This document shows positions 33,351-42,521 of a DNA stretch of 64,000 nucleotides, in pieces (positions within the stretch are counted from its first letter, which is position 1; each line of letters begins with the position of its first letter). This DNA comes from an uncultured Nocardioides sp. Its GTDB lineage: Bacteria > Actinomycetota > Actinomycetes > Propionibacteriales > Nocardioidaceae. Under the pieces are notes generated by a model, which was given only the letters and a program-made list of their open reading frames with translations, was not told the DNA's origin and did no database searches. The translations under genes and the position numbers were made by a program. The stretch spans positions 682,001 to 746,000 of the forward strand of contig NZ_CANLDB010000002.1 of the NCBI RefSeq assembly GCF_947489365.1. The letters are read 5' to 3'.

Positions 33351-34112
33351 ATGACCACCTCCTCCTCCTCCCGTCCCCTGGCCGTCGTGACGGGCGCCAG
33401 CAGCGGCATCGGCGCCGCCACCGCCCGCCACCTCGCCGCCGCCGGGTTCCACGTCGTCTGCGCCGCCCGTCGGGCCGACCGCATCGCTGACCTCGCCGCC
33501 GAGATCGACGGGACGGCCGTGACCTGCGACGTCACCGACGCCACGCAGGTCGCCGCGCTCGCCGAGACCGTCGGCGACTCCCTCGACGTGCTGGTCAACA
33601 ACGCGGGCGGCGCGTTCGGCTCCAGCCCCGTCGCCGAGGCGGACGCCGAGCAGTGGCGCGCGATGTACGAGGTCAACGTCGTCGGCCTCATGCAGGTCAC
33701 CAAGGCCCTCCTGCCGGCGCTGAAGGCGACCGGCGCTGGGATCATCTGCAACGTCGGGTCCACCGCCGGCCGCATCGCCTACGAGGGCGGCGCCGGCTAC
33801 ACCGCGGCCAAGCACGGCACCCAGGTCGTCACCGAGACGCTGCGCCTCGAGCTGTGGGACCAGCCCGTCCGCGTCACCGAGATCGCCCCCGGCATGGTCC
33901 AGACCGACGAGTTCTCCCTCGTCCGCTTCGGCGGCGACCAGGAGAAGGCCGACAAGGTGTACGCCGGCGTCAAGGAGCCCCTCGTCGCGGACGACGTCGC
34001 CGAGGCGATCACCTGGATGGTCACGCGGCCGTCCCACGTCAACGTCGACGAGCTGGTCATCCGCCCCCGCGCCCAGGCCGCGCAGCACAAGGTGTTCCGC
34101 GAGGAGTCCTGA
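33351..34112 (+). CDS. Short-chain dehydrogenase/reductase
   Basis: The 253-residue SDR has [12 protein letters not shown] (cofactor loop), NNAGG, the catalytic Ser of NVGSTAG, and Tyr-Lys of YTAAKHG. The closest named type is the YdfG-like NADP-dependent serine/3-hydroxy acid dehydrogenase group, judging from [14 protein letters not shown], but the substrate is not certain. The ATG start was preferred over upstream GTG codons because the family N-terminus begins there. A perfect hairpin follows the stop. Confidence 0.9.
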   Translation: MTTSSSSRPLAVVTGASSGIGAATARHLAAAGFHVVCAARRADRIADLAAEIDGTAVTCDVTDATQVAALAETVGDSLDVLVNNAGGAFGSSPVAEADAEQWRAMYEVNVVGLMQVTKALLPALKATGAGIICNVGSTAGRIAYEGGAGYTAAKHGTQVVTETLRLELWDQPVRVTEIAPGMVQTDEFSLVRFGGDQEKADKVYAGVKEPLVADDVAEAITWMVTRPSHVNVDELVIRPRAQAAQHKVFREES

Positions 34113-34130
34113 CCCCACGCCACCCCGCGC

Positions 34131-34160
34131 CAGGGGTCTGCACCGACCTGCAGACCCCTG
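34131..34160 (+). terminator. Hairpin terminator after the SDR gene
   Basis: CAGGGGTCTGCA (34131-34142) pairs perfectly with TGCAGACCCCTG (34149-34160) around a 6-nt loop, 18 bp after the SDR stop codon. No T tract is present. Confidence 0.65.
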
Positions 34161-34214
34161 GACACGGCGGCCGCGATCGGCGAGGTTCCTCCCACACCAC
34201 GATCGGGGGATCCC

Positions 34215-34919
34215 ATGCGACACCGCGCGCTGCTCGCCACCACCGCCCTGCTGCTCGGAGCGCTCGCCGTCGGGCCGACCGCGACAGCCGACGCGCCCGA
34301 CCGGCCGCCGCGTACGCAGGGCAGCGCTGAGGACCCGAGGGGTGACGCCTCCGGTGGCCCGCGCTGGCGCCACCCCCGGGCGGACCTCACCGGGGTCGCG
34401 TACAAGATGCCCCTGGCCCGCCAGGGCCGCCTCCTGCAGATCCGCGCAGACTTCGTGCGGTTCGGCTTCGGCAACGAGCCCCGACCGGAGGTGCCGATCG
34501 GCGGAGCGCCGTCGCAGCAGGTCAAGACGATCCTCGACGGTCCGGGCGCGCGGGACTGGGCGATCACCGTCTACAACACCGAACGCGCACCCCGCGTCGT
34601 CTACCTCGGCACGCCCTCCGGCAAGCCGCGCAGGGTGAACTGGGAGGGCGCCTTCATCATCTCGGGCGGGGCCAGGGGCGGACCGGGCGGGATGGTCCTC
34701 GGGATCACCACCGAGTGGCTGCGCGGCCCCGACCGGCTCGACCTGACGTCGACGGGCATCTCCGGTGAGGCCACCGACGCCGCCCGCACCGTGGAGCGGC
34801 TCAACTCGCGGTACTCCGGCCCGACCGGTCGCCAGGCCATGACTCGCGGCGCCGACGGCTGCACCAGGCTGGACGACGGCCGGACCCGCTGCACCTGGAC
34901 GAACGGTGGCCTCGGGTGA
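34215..34919 (+). CDS. Secreted protein, first of a paralogous pair
   Basis: The 234-residue protein has a signal peptide (LLATTALLLGALAVGPTATA) with cleavage near residue 26. The mature part has DPRGDASG, HPRADLTGVAYKMPL, QQVKTILDGPGARDWAITVY and ITTEWLRGPDRLDLTSTGIS. The same blocks occur in the same order in the next gene, so the two are tandem duplicates. I do not recognise a named family. Alternating strands suggest a beta-sandwich. Two Cys near the C-terminus (DGCTRL, TRCTW) may form a disulfide; the paralogue has Cys at the matching place. Confidence 0.75.
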   Translation: MRHRALLATTALLLGALAVGPTATADAPDRPPRTQGSAEDPRGDASGGPRWRHPRADLTGVAYKMPLARQGRLLQIRADFVRFGFGNEPRPEVPIGGAPSQQVKTILDGPGARDWAITVYNTERAPRVVYLGTPSGKPRRVNWEGAFIISGGARGGPGGMVLGITTEWLRGPDRLDLTSTGISGEATDAARTVERLNSRYSGPTGRQAMTRGADGCTRLDDGRTRCTWTNGGLG

Positions 34920-34978
34920 CACGACGCCGTCCCGTCCGCCCGGGCAACCTCTCACCCGCTCACGACGTCAGGACCTGT

Positions 34979-35665
34979 ATGAGGACCTCACCGCTCGTCG
35001 CCGTCGCCACCCTCGTCGCGGGCTCGCTGCTCGCGGCCTCCACCACCGCCGTCGCGGCTCCGGCCGACAACCCGCCGCCCCGCACGAGCGCGTCGGTGAG
35101 CGACCCGGCGTACGACACGACGGGGACGGACCCGAACCGTCGCTCGCGCGCCGACGTGCGGAAGGTCGGCTACCAGATGCCACTGCCGCGCAACGAGCGG
35201 CTGCTCAGCATCGCGGCGACGATCCGTCGCGTGGGCCTCGACGACAGCCCGGCCGACGACCCGATGCAGCAGGTCAAGACGATCGTCGACGGACCCGGGG
35301 ACCGGGACTTCGCCGTCACCTTCTACAACGGTCCCCGCTCCCCGCGGGTCGTCTCCCTGGCGGGGGACCGACCGCGCCGCATCTCCGTCGCCGGCGCGGC
35401 CTGGGGAGTCGGGCCGGGCCGCGACGGCTCGCTGGACCTGACGATCACCACCGAGTGGCTCCGCACCGGAGACCGTGCGGACTTCACCGCCACCGGCATC
35501 TCCCGGCGCGCGGAGGACCGCACCCGGACGGCGCCGCGCCTGAACACGAAGTACGCCGGGCGTTACTCCCCGGGCGCCGACGAGCGCCGCGGTGGCGGCA
35601 CGTACGCCGACCCCGCCTGCACCACCGCCGACGGCGCGCTGAGCTGCTCCTACGGCTCCCTCTGA
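34979..35665 (+). CDS. Secreted protein, second of a paralogous pair
   Basis: The 228-residue protein has a signal peptide (VAVATLVAGSLLAASTTAVA) ending near residue 27. Mature blocks RADVRKVGYQMPLPRNERLL, QQVKTIVDGPGDRDFAVTFY and TTEWLRTGDRADFTATGIS align with the preceding gene. The start was set at the ATG before the signal peptide; the frame is open 21 codons further upstream but overlaps the previous gene's end. C-terminal Cys pair (DPACTTADGALSCSYG) matches the paralogue. Extracellular role unknown. Confidence 0.75.
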   Translation: MRTSPLVAVATLVAGSLLAASTTAVAAPADNPPPRTSASVSDPAYDTTGTDPNRRSRADVRKVGYQMPLPRNERLLSIAATIRRVGLDDSPADDPMQQVKTIVDGPGDRDFAVTFYNGPRSPRVVSLAGDRPRRISVAGAAWGVGPGRDGSLDLTITTEWLRTGDRADFTATGISRRAEDRTRTAPRLNTKYAGRYSPGADERRGGGTYADPACTTADGALSCSYGSL

Positions 35666-35690
35666 CGGATCGCGCCGCGGCGGCGGTGGC

Positions 35691-37073
35691 TCAGACGCCG
35701 CCGTCGCGGTGACGACCGGGCAGCAGCAGCCCGGCGAGGCTGCGGAGGTCGTCGGTGAGCGCGTGCTCCGGCAGCTCGACGCGCTCGCCGGCCGGGTCGG
35801 TGAAGGCGTAGACGAAGCCGTCGGCAACCGAGGACGGCGCCGGGGCCTGGGCCCGGGCGGCCGGCAGGTCGATGCGGTCCCACAGCGCCAGCACGTCGCC
35901 GGCCCGGGGGTCGTCCGCGGCGTCGAGGTCGATCTCGCCCTGCTCGACCATGCCGGCGAACCCGCCGGACCGGGTGACCCGGAGCGGCCCGCGCTGCCGG
36001 TCACCCCGGCCGTCACCGCCGCCGCCCGCGCCGCCGGCCGGGCTGACGCCCACCTGGCGCCAGGCCTCGCGGACGGCGTCCGCCTGCGCCCCGGCGGCGC
36101 CGATCGTGGCGGCGGCGAACCCGGCGAAGTCCGTGCGCGCCCCCACCTCGCCGGTGAGCGCGGCGTACCAGATCGCACCCGCGCCCTCCCAGCTGTTCCC
36201 GCCGATCGCCGTCGCCGCGAGGTGGAACGCGCGGTTGGGGATCCCGGAGTTGAGGTGGACGCCGCCGTTGTCGTCCTGGGTCACCACGAAGTCGTCCATG
36301 TGGCCGACCTGCGGGTCCTTGCCCAGCGCCGGGTCGTCGTACGCCGTGCCCGGGTTCGCCATGTCGCGCAGCGCCCGCGCCTGGACCCCGGGCAGGAACA
36401 GCTCGCGTCCGATCAGCCAGTCCGCCTGCTCCGCGGTCTCCCCGCGCTCACGCTGCACCAGGCAGGCGGCGAAGACGTCGCAGACCGACTCGTTGAGCGC
36501 GCCCGACTGGTCGGCGTACACGAGGTCGGCGGTGTACTGCACGACCGCGTGGGAGAACTCGTGGGCGACCACGTCGAGCGAGCGGGTGAAGCGGCCGAAG
36601 ACCTCCCCGTCGCCGTCGCCGAACACGAGCTGGGTGCCGTCCCAGAAGGCGTTGACGTAGTCCTGGCCGTAGTGGACGGTCGCGACCACCGGGGCGCCGC
36701 GGTCGTCGAAGGAGTCGCGGCCGTACGCCGTCCGGAACAGGTCGAGGCTCTGCTCGAGGCCCCGGGCGGCCTCGTCGACGGCGTCGTCCCCCGTCGCGGG
36801 CTCGCCGGCGCGACGCGCCCGCCGACCGGGCAGCTCGGTGCCACCGGCGGCGTCGTGCACGGTCCACGCCGCCCCGGGGGCGACGCGCATCGCGGCGTGG
36901 ACCGCCTCCCCGACCGGCGTCTCGCGCCGACGCAGGCGGATGCGGTCGTCGACCACGAGCGACGCCTCGAGCCGCGCCGAGACCTCGGGGCGGTTCGCGG
37001 CGAGCTGCCGGAGCAGCTGCGGCGGGACGAACGAGCAGGCTCCGCGGCGGTGCGGGGCGACGTGGGTGACCAT
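35691..37073 (-). CDS. M4-family (thermolysin-like) zinc metalloprotease
   Basis: The 460-residue protein has the thermolysin zinc motif VVAHEFSHAVVQY with the third ligand Glu in ALNESVCDVF, plus GGVHLNSGIPNRAF with the active-site His. The N-terminus (MVTHVAPHRRGACSFVPPQL) shows no clear signal peptide, as in protealysin-like M4 proteins with a short propeptide. A C-terminal extension of about 100 residues carries FVYAFTDPAGERVELPE. Protealysin-like M4 proteases can act intracellularly or be released without a signal. It lies 44 bp after a Dabb-domain gene on the same strand. Confidence 0.9.
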   Translation of the reverse strand: MVTHVAPHRRGACSFVPPQLLRQLAANRPEVSARLEASLVVDDRIRLRRRETPVGEAVHAAMRVAPGAAWTVHDAAGGTELPGRRARRAGEPATGDDAVDEAARGLEQSLDLFRTAYGRDSFDDRGAPVVATVHYGQDYVNAFWDGTQLVFGDGDGEVFGRFTRSLDVVAHEFSHAVVQYTADLVYADQSGALNESVCDVFAACLVQRERGETAEQADWLIGRELFLPGVQARALRDMANPGTAYDDPALGKDPQVGHMDDFVVTQDDNGGVHLNSGIPNRAFHLAATAIGGNSWEGAGAIWYAALTGEVGARTDFAGFAAATIGAAGAQADAVREAWRQVGVSPAGGAGGGGDGRGDRQRGPLRVTRSGGFAGMVEQGEIDLDAADDPRAGDVLALWDRIDLPAARAQAPAPSSVADGFVYAFTDPAGERVELPEHALTDDLRSLAGLLLPGRHRDGGV

Positions 37074-37117
37074 GGACCCACCCTCGCCCCGAGGACCGAC
37101 AGTGTCGAGGGCTCGGC

Positions 37118-37411
37118 TCAGGGCAGGCGGAACTGGATGCGCCGGATCTCGCTCGAGATCGGCGCGAAAAGCTCGCGGCGGATGCGGTTGTGCTCCTCGT
37201 CGAGGTCGTAGCGCCGGTAGGCGTCCTCGTCGGCGAAGTCGACCGTCAGCGAGTACGACGCGTTGCCCTCCCGCAGGCCCAGGTCCTGCCCGGCGACGAT
37301 GCCCAGCGGCTCGCCGTCCAGCTCCAGGTCGCGCAGCGCCTGCAGCGCCGCCTCGACCTGCTCGGCGTCCACGCCGTCCCTCACGACACCCACCACCACG
37401 TTGCGGATCAC
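37118..37411 (-). CDS. Dabb (dimeric alpha/beta barrel stress-responsive) protein
   Basis: The 97-residue protein has the Dabb pattern: an N-terminal MIRNVVVGVVRDGVDAEQV and SYSLTVDFADEDAYRRYD, with the C-terminal strand IRRIQFRLP. Such proteins form ferredoxin-like dimers; some are cyclases or are induced by stress, but this one has no assigned role. It precedes the M4 protease gene. Confidence 0.85.
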   Translation of the reverse strand: MIRNVVVGVVRDGVDAEQVEAALQALRDLELDGEPLGIVAGQDLGLREGNASYSLTVDFADEDAYRRYDLDEEHNRIRRELFAPISSEIRRIQFRLP

Positions 37412-37545
37412 GGCACCATCCTGCCGTGACCCCGCTCACGCCCAGGTCGCCGGAGCGTCGCGGAATGGGGTCCGGCAGGGTCTGCCACCTAGGGTGGACG
37501 GGGCCCAGACGGGTCCTCGTACCCCCTCGAAGGAGAGCGTCCCGG

Positions 37546-39444
37546 ATGAGCATCACCCGCCCCGACCTGCGCAACGTCGCGATCGTGGCCCACGTCGACC
37601 ACGGCAAGACGACGTTGGTCGACGCCATGCTCAAGCAGGCCGGCGCCTTCACCGCGCACCAGGCCGAGAGCGTGGCCGAGCGGGTCATGGACTCCGGCGA
37701 CCTGGAGCGCGAGAAGGGGATCACGATCCTCGCGAAGAACACCGCGGTCCACTACCGGGGCCCGTCGGCCCAGGAGATGGCTGACGGTGACATGACCATC
37801 AACATCATCGACACCCCCGGCCACGCCGACTTCGGTGGCGAGGTCGAGCGCGGCCTGTCGATGGTCGACGGCATCGTGCTGCTGGTCGACGCCAGCGAGG
37901 GCCCGCTCCCCCAGACCCGGTTCGTGCTGCGCAAGGCGCTCAACGCCGACATGCCGGTCGTGCTGGTGGTCAACAAGGTCGACCGCTCCGACTCCCGCAT
38001 CGCGGAGGTCGTCGACGAGACCTACGAGCTGTTCATGGACCTGCTGGACGACTCGCACTCGCAGACCGCGCTGGACTTCCCGGTCGTCTACGCCTCCGCC
38101 CGCGCCGGTCGCGCCTCGACCGAGCAGCCCGAGGACGGCGGCCTGCCCGACAGCCCCGACCTCGAGCCGCTGTTCCGCACCATCCTCGAGACCATCCCCG
38201 CCCCGACGTACGACGAGGGCGCGCCGCTGCAGGCGCACGTCACCAACCTCGACGCCTCGCCGTTCCTCGGCCGCCTCGCGCTGCTGCGCATCAAGCAGGG
38301 CGAGCTCCGCAAGGGCCAGCAGGTGGCGTGGATGCGCCGCGACGGCACCGTCAAGAACCTCCGCATCACCGAGCTCCTCGTCACCGAGGGCCTCGAGCGC
38401 AAGCCCGGCGAGAAGGCCGGCCCCGGCGACATCTGCGCCGTCGCGGGCATCCCCGACATCACCATCGGCGAGACGCTGGCCGACCCGGAGAACCCGGTCG
38501 CGCTGCCGCTGATCCACGTCGACGAGCCCGCGATCTCGATGACCATCGGCACCAACACCTCGCCGCTGGTCGGCCGGGTGAAGGGCAGCAAGGTCACCGC
38601 CCGCCTCGTCAAGGACCGCCTCGACTCCGAGCTGGTCGGCAACGTCAGCCTGCGGGTCCTCCCGACCGACCGCCCCGACGCGTGGGAGGTGCAGGGCCGC
38701 GGCGAGCTCGCGCTGGCGATCCTCGTGGAGCAGATGCGCCGCGAGGGCTTCGAGATGACCGTCGGCAAGCCGCAGGTCGTCACCAGGGAGGTGAACGGCA
38801 AGGTCCACGAGCCGTTCGAGCGCCTCACCATCGACGCCCCCGAGGAGCACCTCGGCACCGTCACCGAGCTCCTCGCCGCCCGGAAGGGCCGCATGGAGCA
38901 GATGACCAACCACGGCACCGGCTGGGTGCGGATGGAGTTCATCGTCCCCGCCCGTGGCCTCATCGGCTTCCGGACCGAGTTCCTCACCGAGACCCGCGGC
39001 ACCGGCATCGCCCACCACATCTCCGAGGGCTACGAGCCCTGGGCTGGCGAGATCCGCGGCCGCAACAACGGCTCCCTGGTGGCCGACCGCAAGGGCGCCG
39101 CGACGGCGTACGCGATGACGTCGCTGCAGGAGCGCGGCACGATGTTCGTCGAGCCCGCGACCGAGGTGTACGAGGGCATGATCGTCGGCGAGAACTCCCG
39201 CGCCGACGACATGGACGTCAACATCACCAAGGAGAAGCAGCAGACCAACATCCGGTCCGCCACCTCCGACAACTTCGAGAAGCTGATCCCGCCGAAGAAG
39301 CTGTCGCTCGAGCAGTGCCTCGAGTTCTGCCGCGAGGACGAGTGCGTCGAGGTCACCCCCGACGCCAACCGCATCCGCAAGCTGGACCTCGACGCCAACA
39401 CCCGCGCCAAGACCGCCTCGCGGGCCCGCAAGGCCAACAAGTAG
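37546..39444 (+). CDS. typA: Translational GTPase TypA/BipA
   Basis: The 632-residue protein begins NVAIVAHVDHGKTTLVDAML (G1), with DTPGHADFGGEVERGL (G3) and VVNKVDR (G4), followed by the EF-G-like domains and the TypA-specific C-terminus (GTGWVRMEFIVPARGLIGFR, TNIRSATSDNFEKLIPPKKL). It assists 50S subunit assembly and growth under stress. AAGGAG 11 bp before the ATG is a strong ribosome-binding site and fixes the start. A perfect 18-bp hairpin follows the gene. Confidence 0.97.
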   Translation: MSITRPDLRNVAIVAHVDHGKTTLVDAMLKQAGAFTAHQAESVAERVMDSGDLEREKGITILAKNTAVHYRGPSAQEMADGDMTINIIDTPGHADFGGEVERGLSMVDGIVLLVDASEGPLPQTRFVLRKALNADMPVVLVVNKVDRSDSRIAEVVDETYELFMDLLDDSHSQTALDFPVVYASARAGRASTEQPEDGGLPDSPDLEPLFRTILETIPAPTYDEGAPLQAHVTNLDASPFLGRLALLRIKQGELRKGQQVAWMRRDGTVKNLRITELLVTEGLERKPGEKAGPGDICAVAGIPDITIGETLADPENPVALPLIHVDEPAISMTIGTNTSPLVGRVKGSKVTARLVKDRLDSELVGNVSLRVLPTDRPDAWEVQGRGELALAILVEQMRREGFEMTVGKPQVVTREVNGKVHEPFERLTIDAPEEHLGTVTELLAARKGRMEQMTNHGTGWVRMEFIVPARGLIGFRTEFLTETRGTGIAHHISEGYEPWAGEIRGRNNGSLVADRKGAATAYAMTSLQERGTMFVEPATEVYEGMIVGENSRADDMDVNITKEKQQTNIRSATSDNFEKLIPPKKLSLEQCLEFCREDECVEVTPDANRIRKLDLDANTRAKTASRARKANK

Positions 39445-39471
39445 GCGACGGCTCGCCCTGGCTCCGACCAA

Positions 39472-39512
39472 CGGAGGCGATCACTGTCCGTGAGGGACAG
39501 TGATCGCCTCCG
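39472..39512 (+). terminator. Hairpin terminator after typA
   Basis: CGGAGGCGATCACTGTCC (39472-39489) pairs perfectly with 39495-39512 around the 5-nt loop GTGAG. It begins 27 bp after the typA stop. Confidence 0.85.
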
Positions 39513-39554
39513 TCGTCGTCCTGGGCCGCCGGACCTCGCGCTAGGTTGCGAGAC

Positions 39555-40199
39555 ATGCCCCCGCCGTACGACGACCGCGCCGAGCGGCTGGCCGCGTGGC
39601 TGGAGGGGCTGGGGCTGGACGAGCAGCTCGCCGACGCCGGGTTGCCGACGTTCGAGCGGGACGCCGGCGGCGTCGCGCGGTGGACGGACCCGGTCACCGG
39701 CGAGCCGCTGAGCGGCGACCAGCTGGCCGACCTCGACGGGCTGCTCCACCAGGAGGGCGACGACCCCGGGCACGCCGTCCCGGTGACGTTGGTGCAGCTG
39801 CGGCGCCGCGCCGGGCTGCGGGACGGGCTCCTCGCCGACGGGTGGCACTCCTACGCCTCGCTCGGGGAGCTGCGCGGCACGTCGGAGGACGCGACCCGGT
39901 TCGCCGTCCACAAGGCCGCCAACCGGGGGGCGCTGCTCGTCGTCCCGCACCGGTCGACCTCGATCGTGCCCGCCTTCCAGCTCACCGACGACGGGGAGCT
40001 GCGGCCCGAGCTGGGGCCGGTGCTCGAGCCGCTGCTGACGGCCCGCATGGACCCCTGGGCCGCGTGGGCGTGGCTCGCGCGGCCGGTCGCGCTGCTCAGC
40101 GGGACGGTGCCCGAGGTCGCGGCGCGCGACCCCGAGGAGGCGCTCATCGTGCGGCACGCCGCCCTGCGCCTCGCCGAGCGGGTGCGGCGCACCGCCTGA
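39555..40199 (+). CDS. Hypothetical protein, 214 aa, with a possible MbcA/ParS-like C-terminus
   Basis: No named family is recognised with certainty. The N-terminal half has charged helices (AERLAAWLEGLGLDEQLADA) and GEPLSGDQLADLDGLLHQ. The middle, HSYASLGELRGTSEDATRFA then GALLVVPH, is like a small DNA-binding or cytoplasmic domain. The last 50 residues, DPWAAWAWLARPVALLSGTV then PEVAARDPEEALIV, resemble the toxin-binding (MbcA/ParS/Xre, DUF2384) domain of antitoxins, where the sequence WL...aLgG.tP is typical. No RES-domain toxin is adjacent, so this may be a solitary regulator. The ATG at the chosen start is preferred over a TTG three codons upstream. Confidence 0.6.
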   Translation: MPPPYDDRAERLAAWLEGLGLDEQLADAGLPTFERDAGGVARWTDPVTGEPLSGDQLADLDGLLHQEGDDPGHAVPVTLVQLRRRAGLRDGLLADGWHSYASLGELRGTSEDATRFAVHKAANRGALLVVPHRSTSIVPAFQLTDDGELRPELGPVLEPLLTARMDPWAAWAWLARPVALLSGTVPEVAARDPEEALIVRHAALRLAERVRRTA

Positions 40200-40256
40200 C
40201 CACGCGGTGGGCAGACCCCTGGGATCCGGGCCGTCCGACGGTTAGGTTCCCGTGAC

Positions 40257-41852
40257 ATGGACCACGTCGCACCGCCCACCGTCGCCCTGGCCCGCCAGCA
40301 CGCCCTCGGCGACCTGCCCCGCCGCTCGGCCCGTCGTACGCCGGACAAGCCGGCCGTCGTCGACCCCACCCACGGCGTCTCCCTGACGTACGCCGAGCTC
40401 GACGCCTGCATCGACCGCACCGCCGCGGCCCTCCAGTCCGCGGGGCTCGTCAAGGGCGACCGGCTGGCCCTGCTGGCCCGCAACTCGTGGGCGTACGTCG
40501 TCCTGAACTTCGCGTGCGCCCGCGCCGGTGTGGTGCTGGTGCCGCTGAACTTCATGCTGGGCGCCGGCGAGGTGGCGTTCATCCTCGACCACTCCGAGGC
40601 CCGCGCGCTCGTCGTCGACACCGAGCACGTCGAGGTCGCCGAGGCCGCGACGGCCCGTCAGGAGACCGCCTCCCCCACGCTCCTCGCCGCGATCGGCGGC
40701 GCGCCGTCGTCGGCCGGTGGCACCTGGGTCGACGCGCAGTCGTGGTTCGACCACGACGGCCTCCCCGAGCCGGTCGCCATGGCCGACGACGACCCCGTCC
40801 GGCTGATGTACACCTCCGGCACCGAGTCGCGCCCCAAGGGCGCGGTGATGACCAGCCGGGCGCTGATGTGGCAGTACGTCTCCTGCGCGCTCGAGGCCGA
40901 CTACTCCGCCGACGACGTCGAGCTGCACACCCTGCCGCTCTACCACTGCGCGCAGCTCGACGTGTTCCTCGGACCGGACGTCTGGATGGGCGCGACGAGC
41001 ATCGTGCTGCCCGCCCCGGAGCCCGAGCAGGTCCTCGCCGCGATCGCCGAGCACCGCGTCACCAAGTTCTTCGCCCCGCCCACGGTGTGGATCTCGCTGC
41101 TGCGCTGCCCCGCCTTCGAGTCCACCGACCTGTCGTCGCTGGAGAAGGGCTACTACGGCGCCTCGCCGATGCCGGTCGAGATCCTCAAGGAAATGTCGTC
41201 CCGGCTGCCCGACGTCCGGCTCTACAACCTCTACGGCCAGACCGAGATGTCGCCGTTGGCGACCTTCCTCGGCCCCGACGAGCAGCTGTCGCACGCCGGG
41301 TCCGCGGGCCGGCCGGCGCTCAACGTGGAGACGCGGATCGTGGACGACGCCGGCGAGGACGTCCCTCAGGGCGAGATCGGCGAGATCGTCCACCGCTCCC
41401 CCCACGCGACGCTCGGCTACTACCGCGACGAGGCGAAGACCGCGGAGGCGTTCGCCGGCGGCTGGTTCCACTCCGGCGACCTCGGCTACCTCGACGACGG
41501 CGGCCGGCTCTACGTCGTGGACCGCAAGAAGGACATGATCAAGACCGGCGGTGAGAACGTCGCCTCCCGCGAGGTCGAGGAGGCGATCTACGCCCTCGAG
41601 GGCGTCGCCGAGGTCGCCGTCTTCGGGGTCTCCCACCCCCGGTGGGTGGAGGCGGTCACCGCCGTCGTCGTCCCCAAGGCCGGCGCGGACGTCACCGCCG
41701 AGACCGTCAGCACCCACGCCCGCTCGGTGCTGGCGGGCTACAAGACGCCGAAGTACGTCGTCGTCGCCGACTCCCTGCCGAAGAACCCGTCCGGGAAGAT
41801 CCTCAAGCGCCAGCTGCGCGACGAGCACGCCGGCATCGCCGGGGAGGGCTGA
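40257..41852 (+). CDS. Acyl-CoA synthetase / AMP-dependent ligase
   Basis: The 531-residue protein has the ANL-superfamily core motif LMYTSGTESRPKGAVMTSRA, YNLYGQTEMSP, GWFHSGDLGYLDDGGRLYVV, DRKKDMIKTGGENVASREVE, and the catalytic Lys in PKNPSGKILKRQLRD. It activates a carboxylic acid to the CoA thioester via an acyl-adenylate. Substrate chain length cannot be read. It is a single-gene unit, followed by a long non-coding region. Confidence 0.92.
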   Translation: MDHVAPPTVALARQHALGDLPRRSARRTPDKPAVVDPTHGVSLTYAELDACIDRTAAALQSAGLVKGDRLALLARNSWAYVVLNFACARAGVVLVPLNFMLGAGEVAFILDHSEARALVVDTEHVEVAEAATARQETASPTLLAAIGGAPSSAGGTWVDAQSWFDHDGLPEPVAMADDDPVRLMYTSGTESRPKGAVMTSRALMWQYVSCALEADYSADDVELHTLPLYHCAQLDVFLGPDVWMGATSIVLPAPEPEQVLAAIAEHRVTKFFAPPTVWISLLRCPAFESTDLSSLEKGYYGASPMPVEILKEMSSRLPDVRLYNLYGQTEMSPLATFLGPDEQLSHAGSAGRPALNVETRIVDDAGEDVPQGEIGEIVHRSPHATLGYYRDEAKTAEAFAGGWFHSGDLGYLDDGGRLYVVDRKKDMIKTGGENVASREVEEAIYALEGVAEVAVFGVSHPRWVEAVTAVVVPKAGADVTAETVSTHARSVLAGYKTPKYVVVADSLPKNPSGKILKRQLRDEHAGIAGEG

Positions 41853-42211
41853 ACCGGACGCCGAGTGGCAGAAAGGTTCGTCCGGCGGGCGCCGACTGAC
41901 GCACACTTCTGCCGACCCGGGCTCCTCTGCGTGATGTGTGGGTGGCGCGTTCACGTGCTGGAGCGGGCTGTGCCGGATCGGATCGGCTGGAGGCTGCACG
42001 AAGGGACACAGTTCGCCTCGGCGGTGGGTGCGCCGGCGCGGCCAGGTGCGGCGTGAGGCGGCGAGGGAGCCCGCCGGGTGCCGAACTGTGTGCGTTCGTG
42101 CACGGGACCGCGAGGGTCCTCGCGCCGATGGCGGCGGCGCCACGCGCGTGGCGCGCCGGTGGTCGACGGGGTCGCGAGGCGTTGTCCACCGTGACCAGGT
42201 GAGCCGCAGGG

Positions 42212-42270
42212 TTAGTCCCCTGAGGTCCTGCTGTCCGGCACGGTTCGGAGCGACAGTTCCTCAGGGGAGT
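42212..42270. repeat. Palindromic element (family B), CCTGAGG core
   Basis: TCCCCTGAGG (42216-42225) pairs with CCTCAGGGGA (42259-42268); the flanks TTAG and GTAC are near-complementary. It resembles the element at 48190-48250. Confidence 0.65.
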
Positions 42271-42302
42271 ACCGAGCCGAACCCCGGCCGGCTGTGGACC
42301 AG

Positions 42303-42367
42303 CGGTACTCCGTGACGTCTCGTACGACGTCAGACCCGCAGATGGTGCATATCGTCACGGAGTACCG
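42303..42367. repeat. Palindromic element (family B), GTGACG core
   Basis: CGGTACTCCGTGACG (42303-42317) is a perfect reverse complement of 42353-42367, with a 35-nt spacer. The arm resembles that of 53176-53235 (TAGTCCGTGACG). Confidence 0.7.
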
Positions 42368-42521
42368 CGACCACGGCTCCCGACCGTGATCGGACCACGC
42401 GACCCACACGTCCAGCGGAAGAGCCCGACCCGGCACGTCTGAGGCGCACACTTCTGCCGACTCAGCCCGCCTGACGTCGGACCGGGGTTGGGTGGGGCCT
42501 GCCGGGGGCAGGATGCACCGC

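Larger units (their letters stand above)
41853..42521. other. 669-bp gene-free stretch made of palindromes and short repeats
   Basis: No convincing gene is seen. The region holds a 16-bp direct repeat GCACACTTCTGCCGAC at 41901-41916 and 42446-42461, and GGCAGAA/TTCTGCC (41867-41873, 41907-41913). A 21-bp inverted repeat with two mismatches (41995-42015 with 42082-42102) follows, along with CGCGAGG/CCTCGCG near 42110-42125. Two further palindromes are listed separately. Base composition stays high-GC. Confidence 0.6.
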
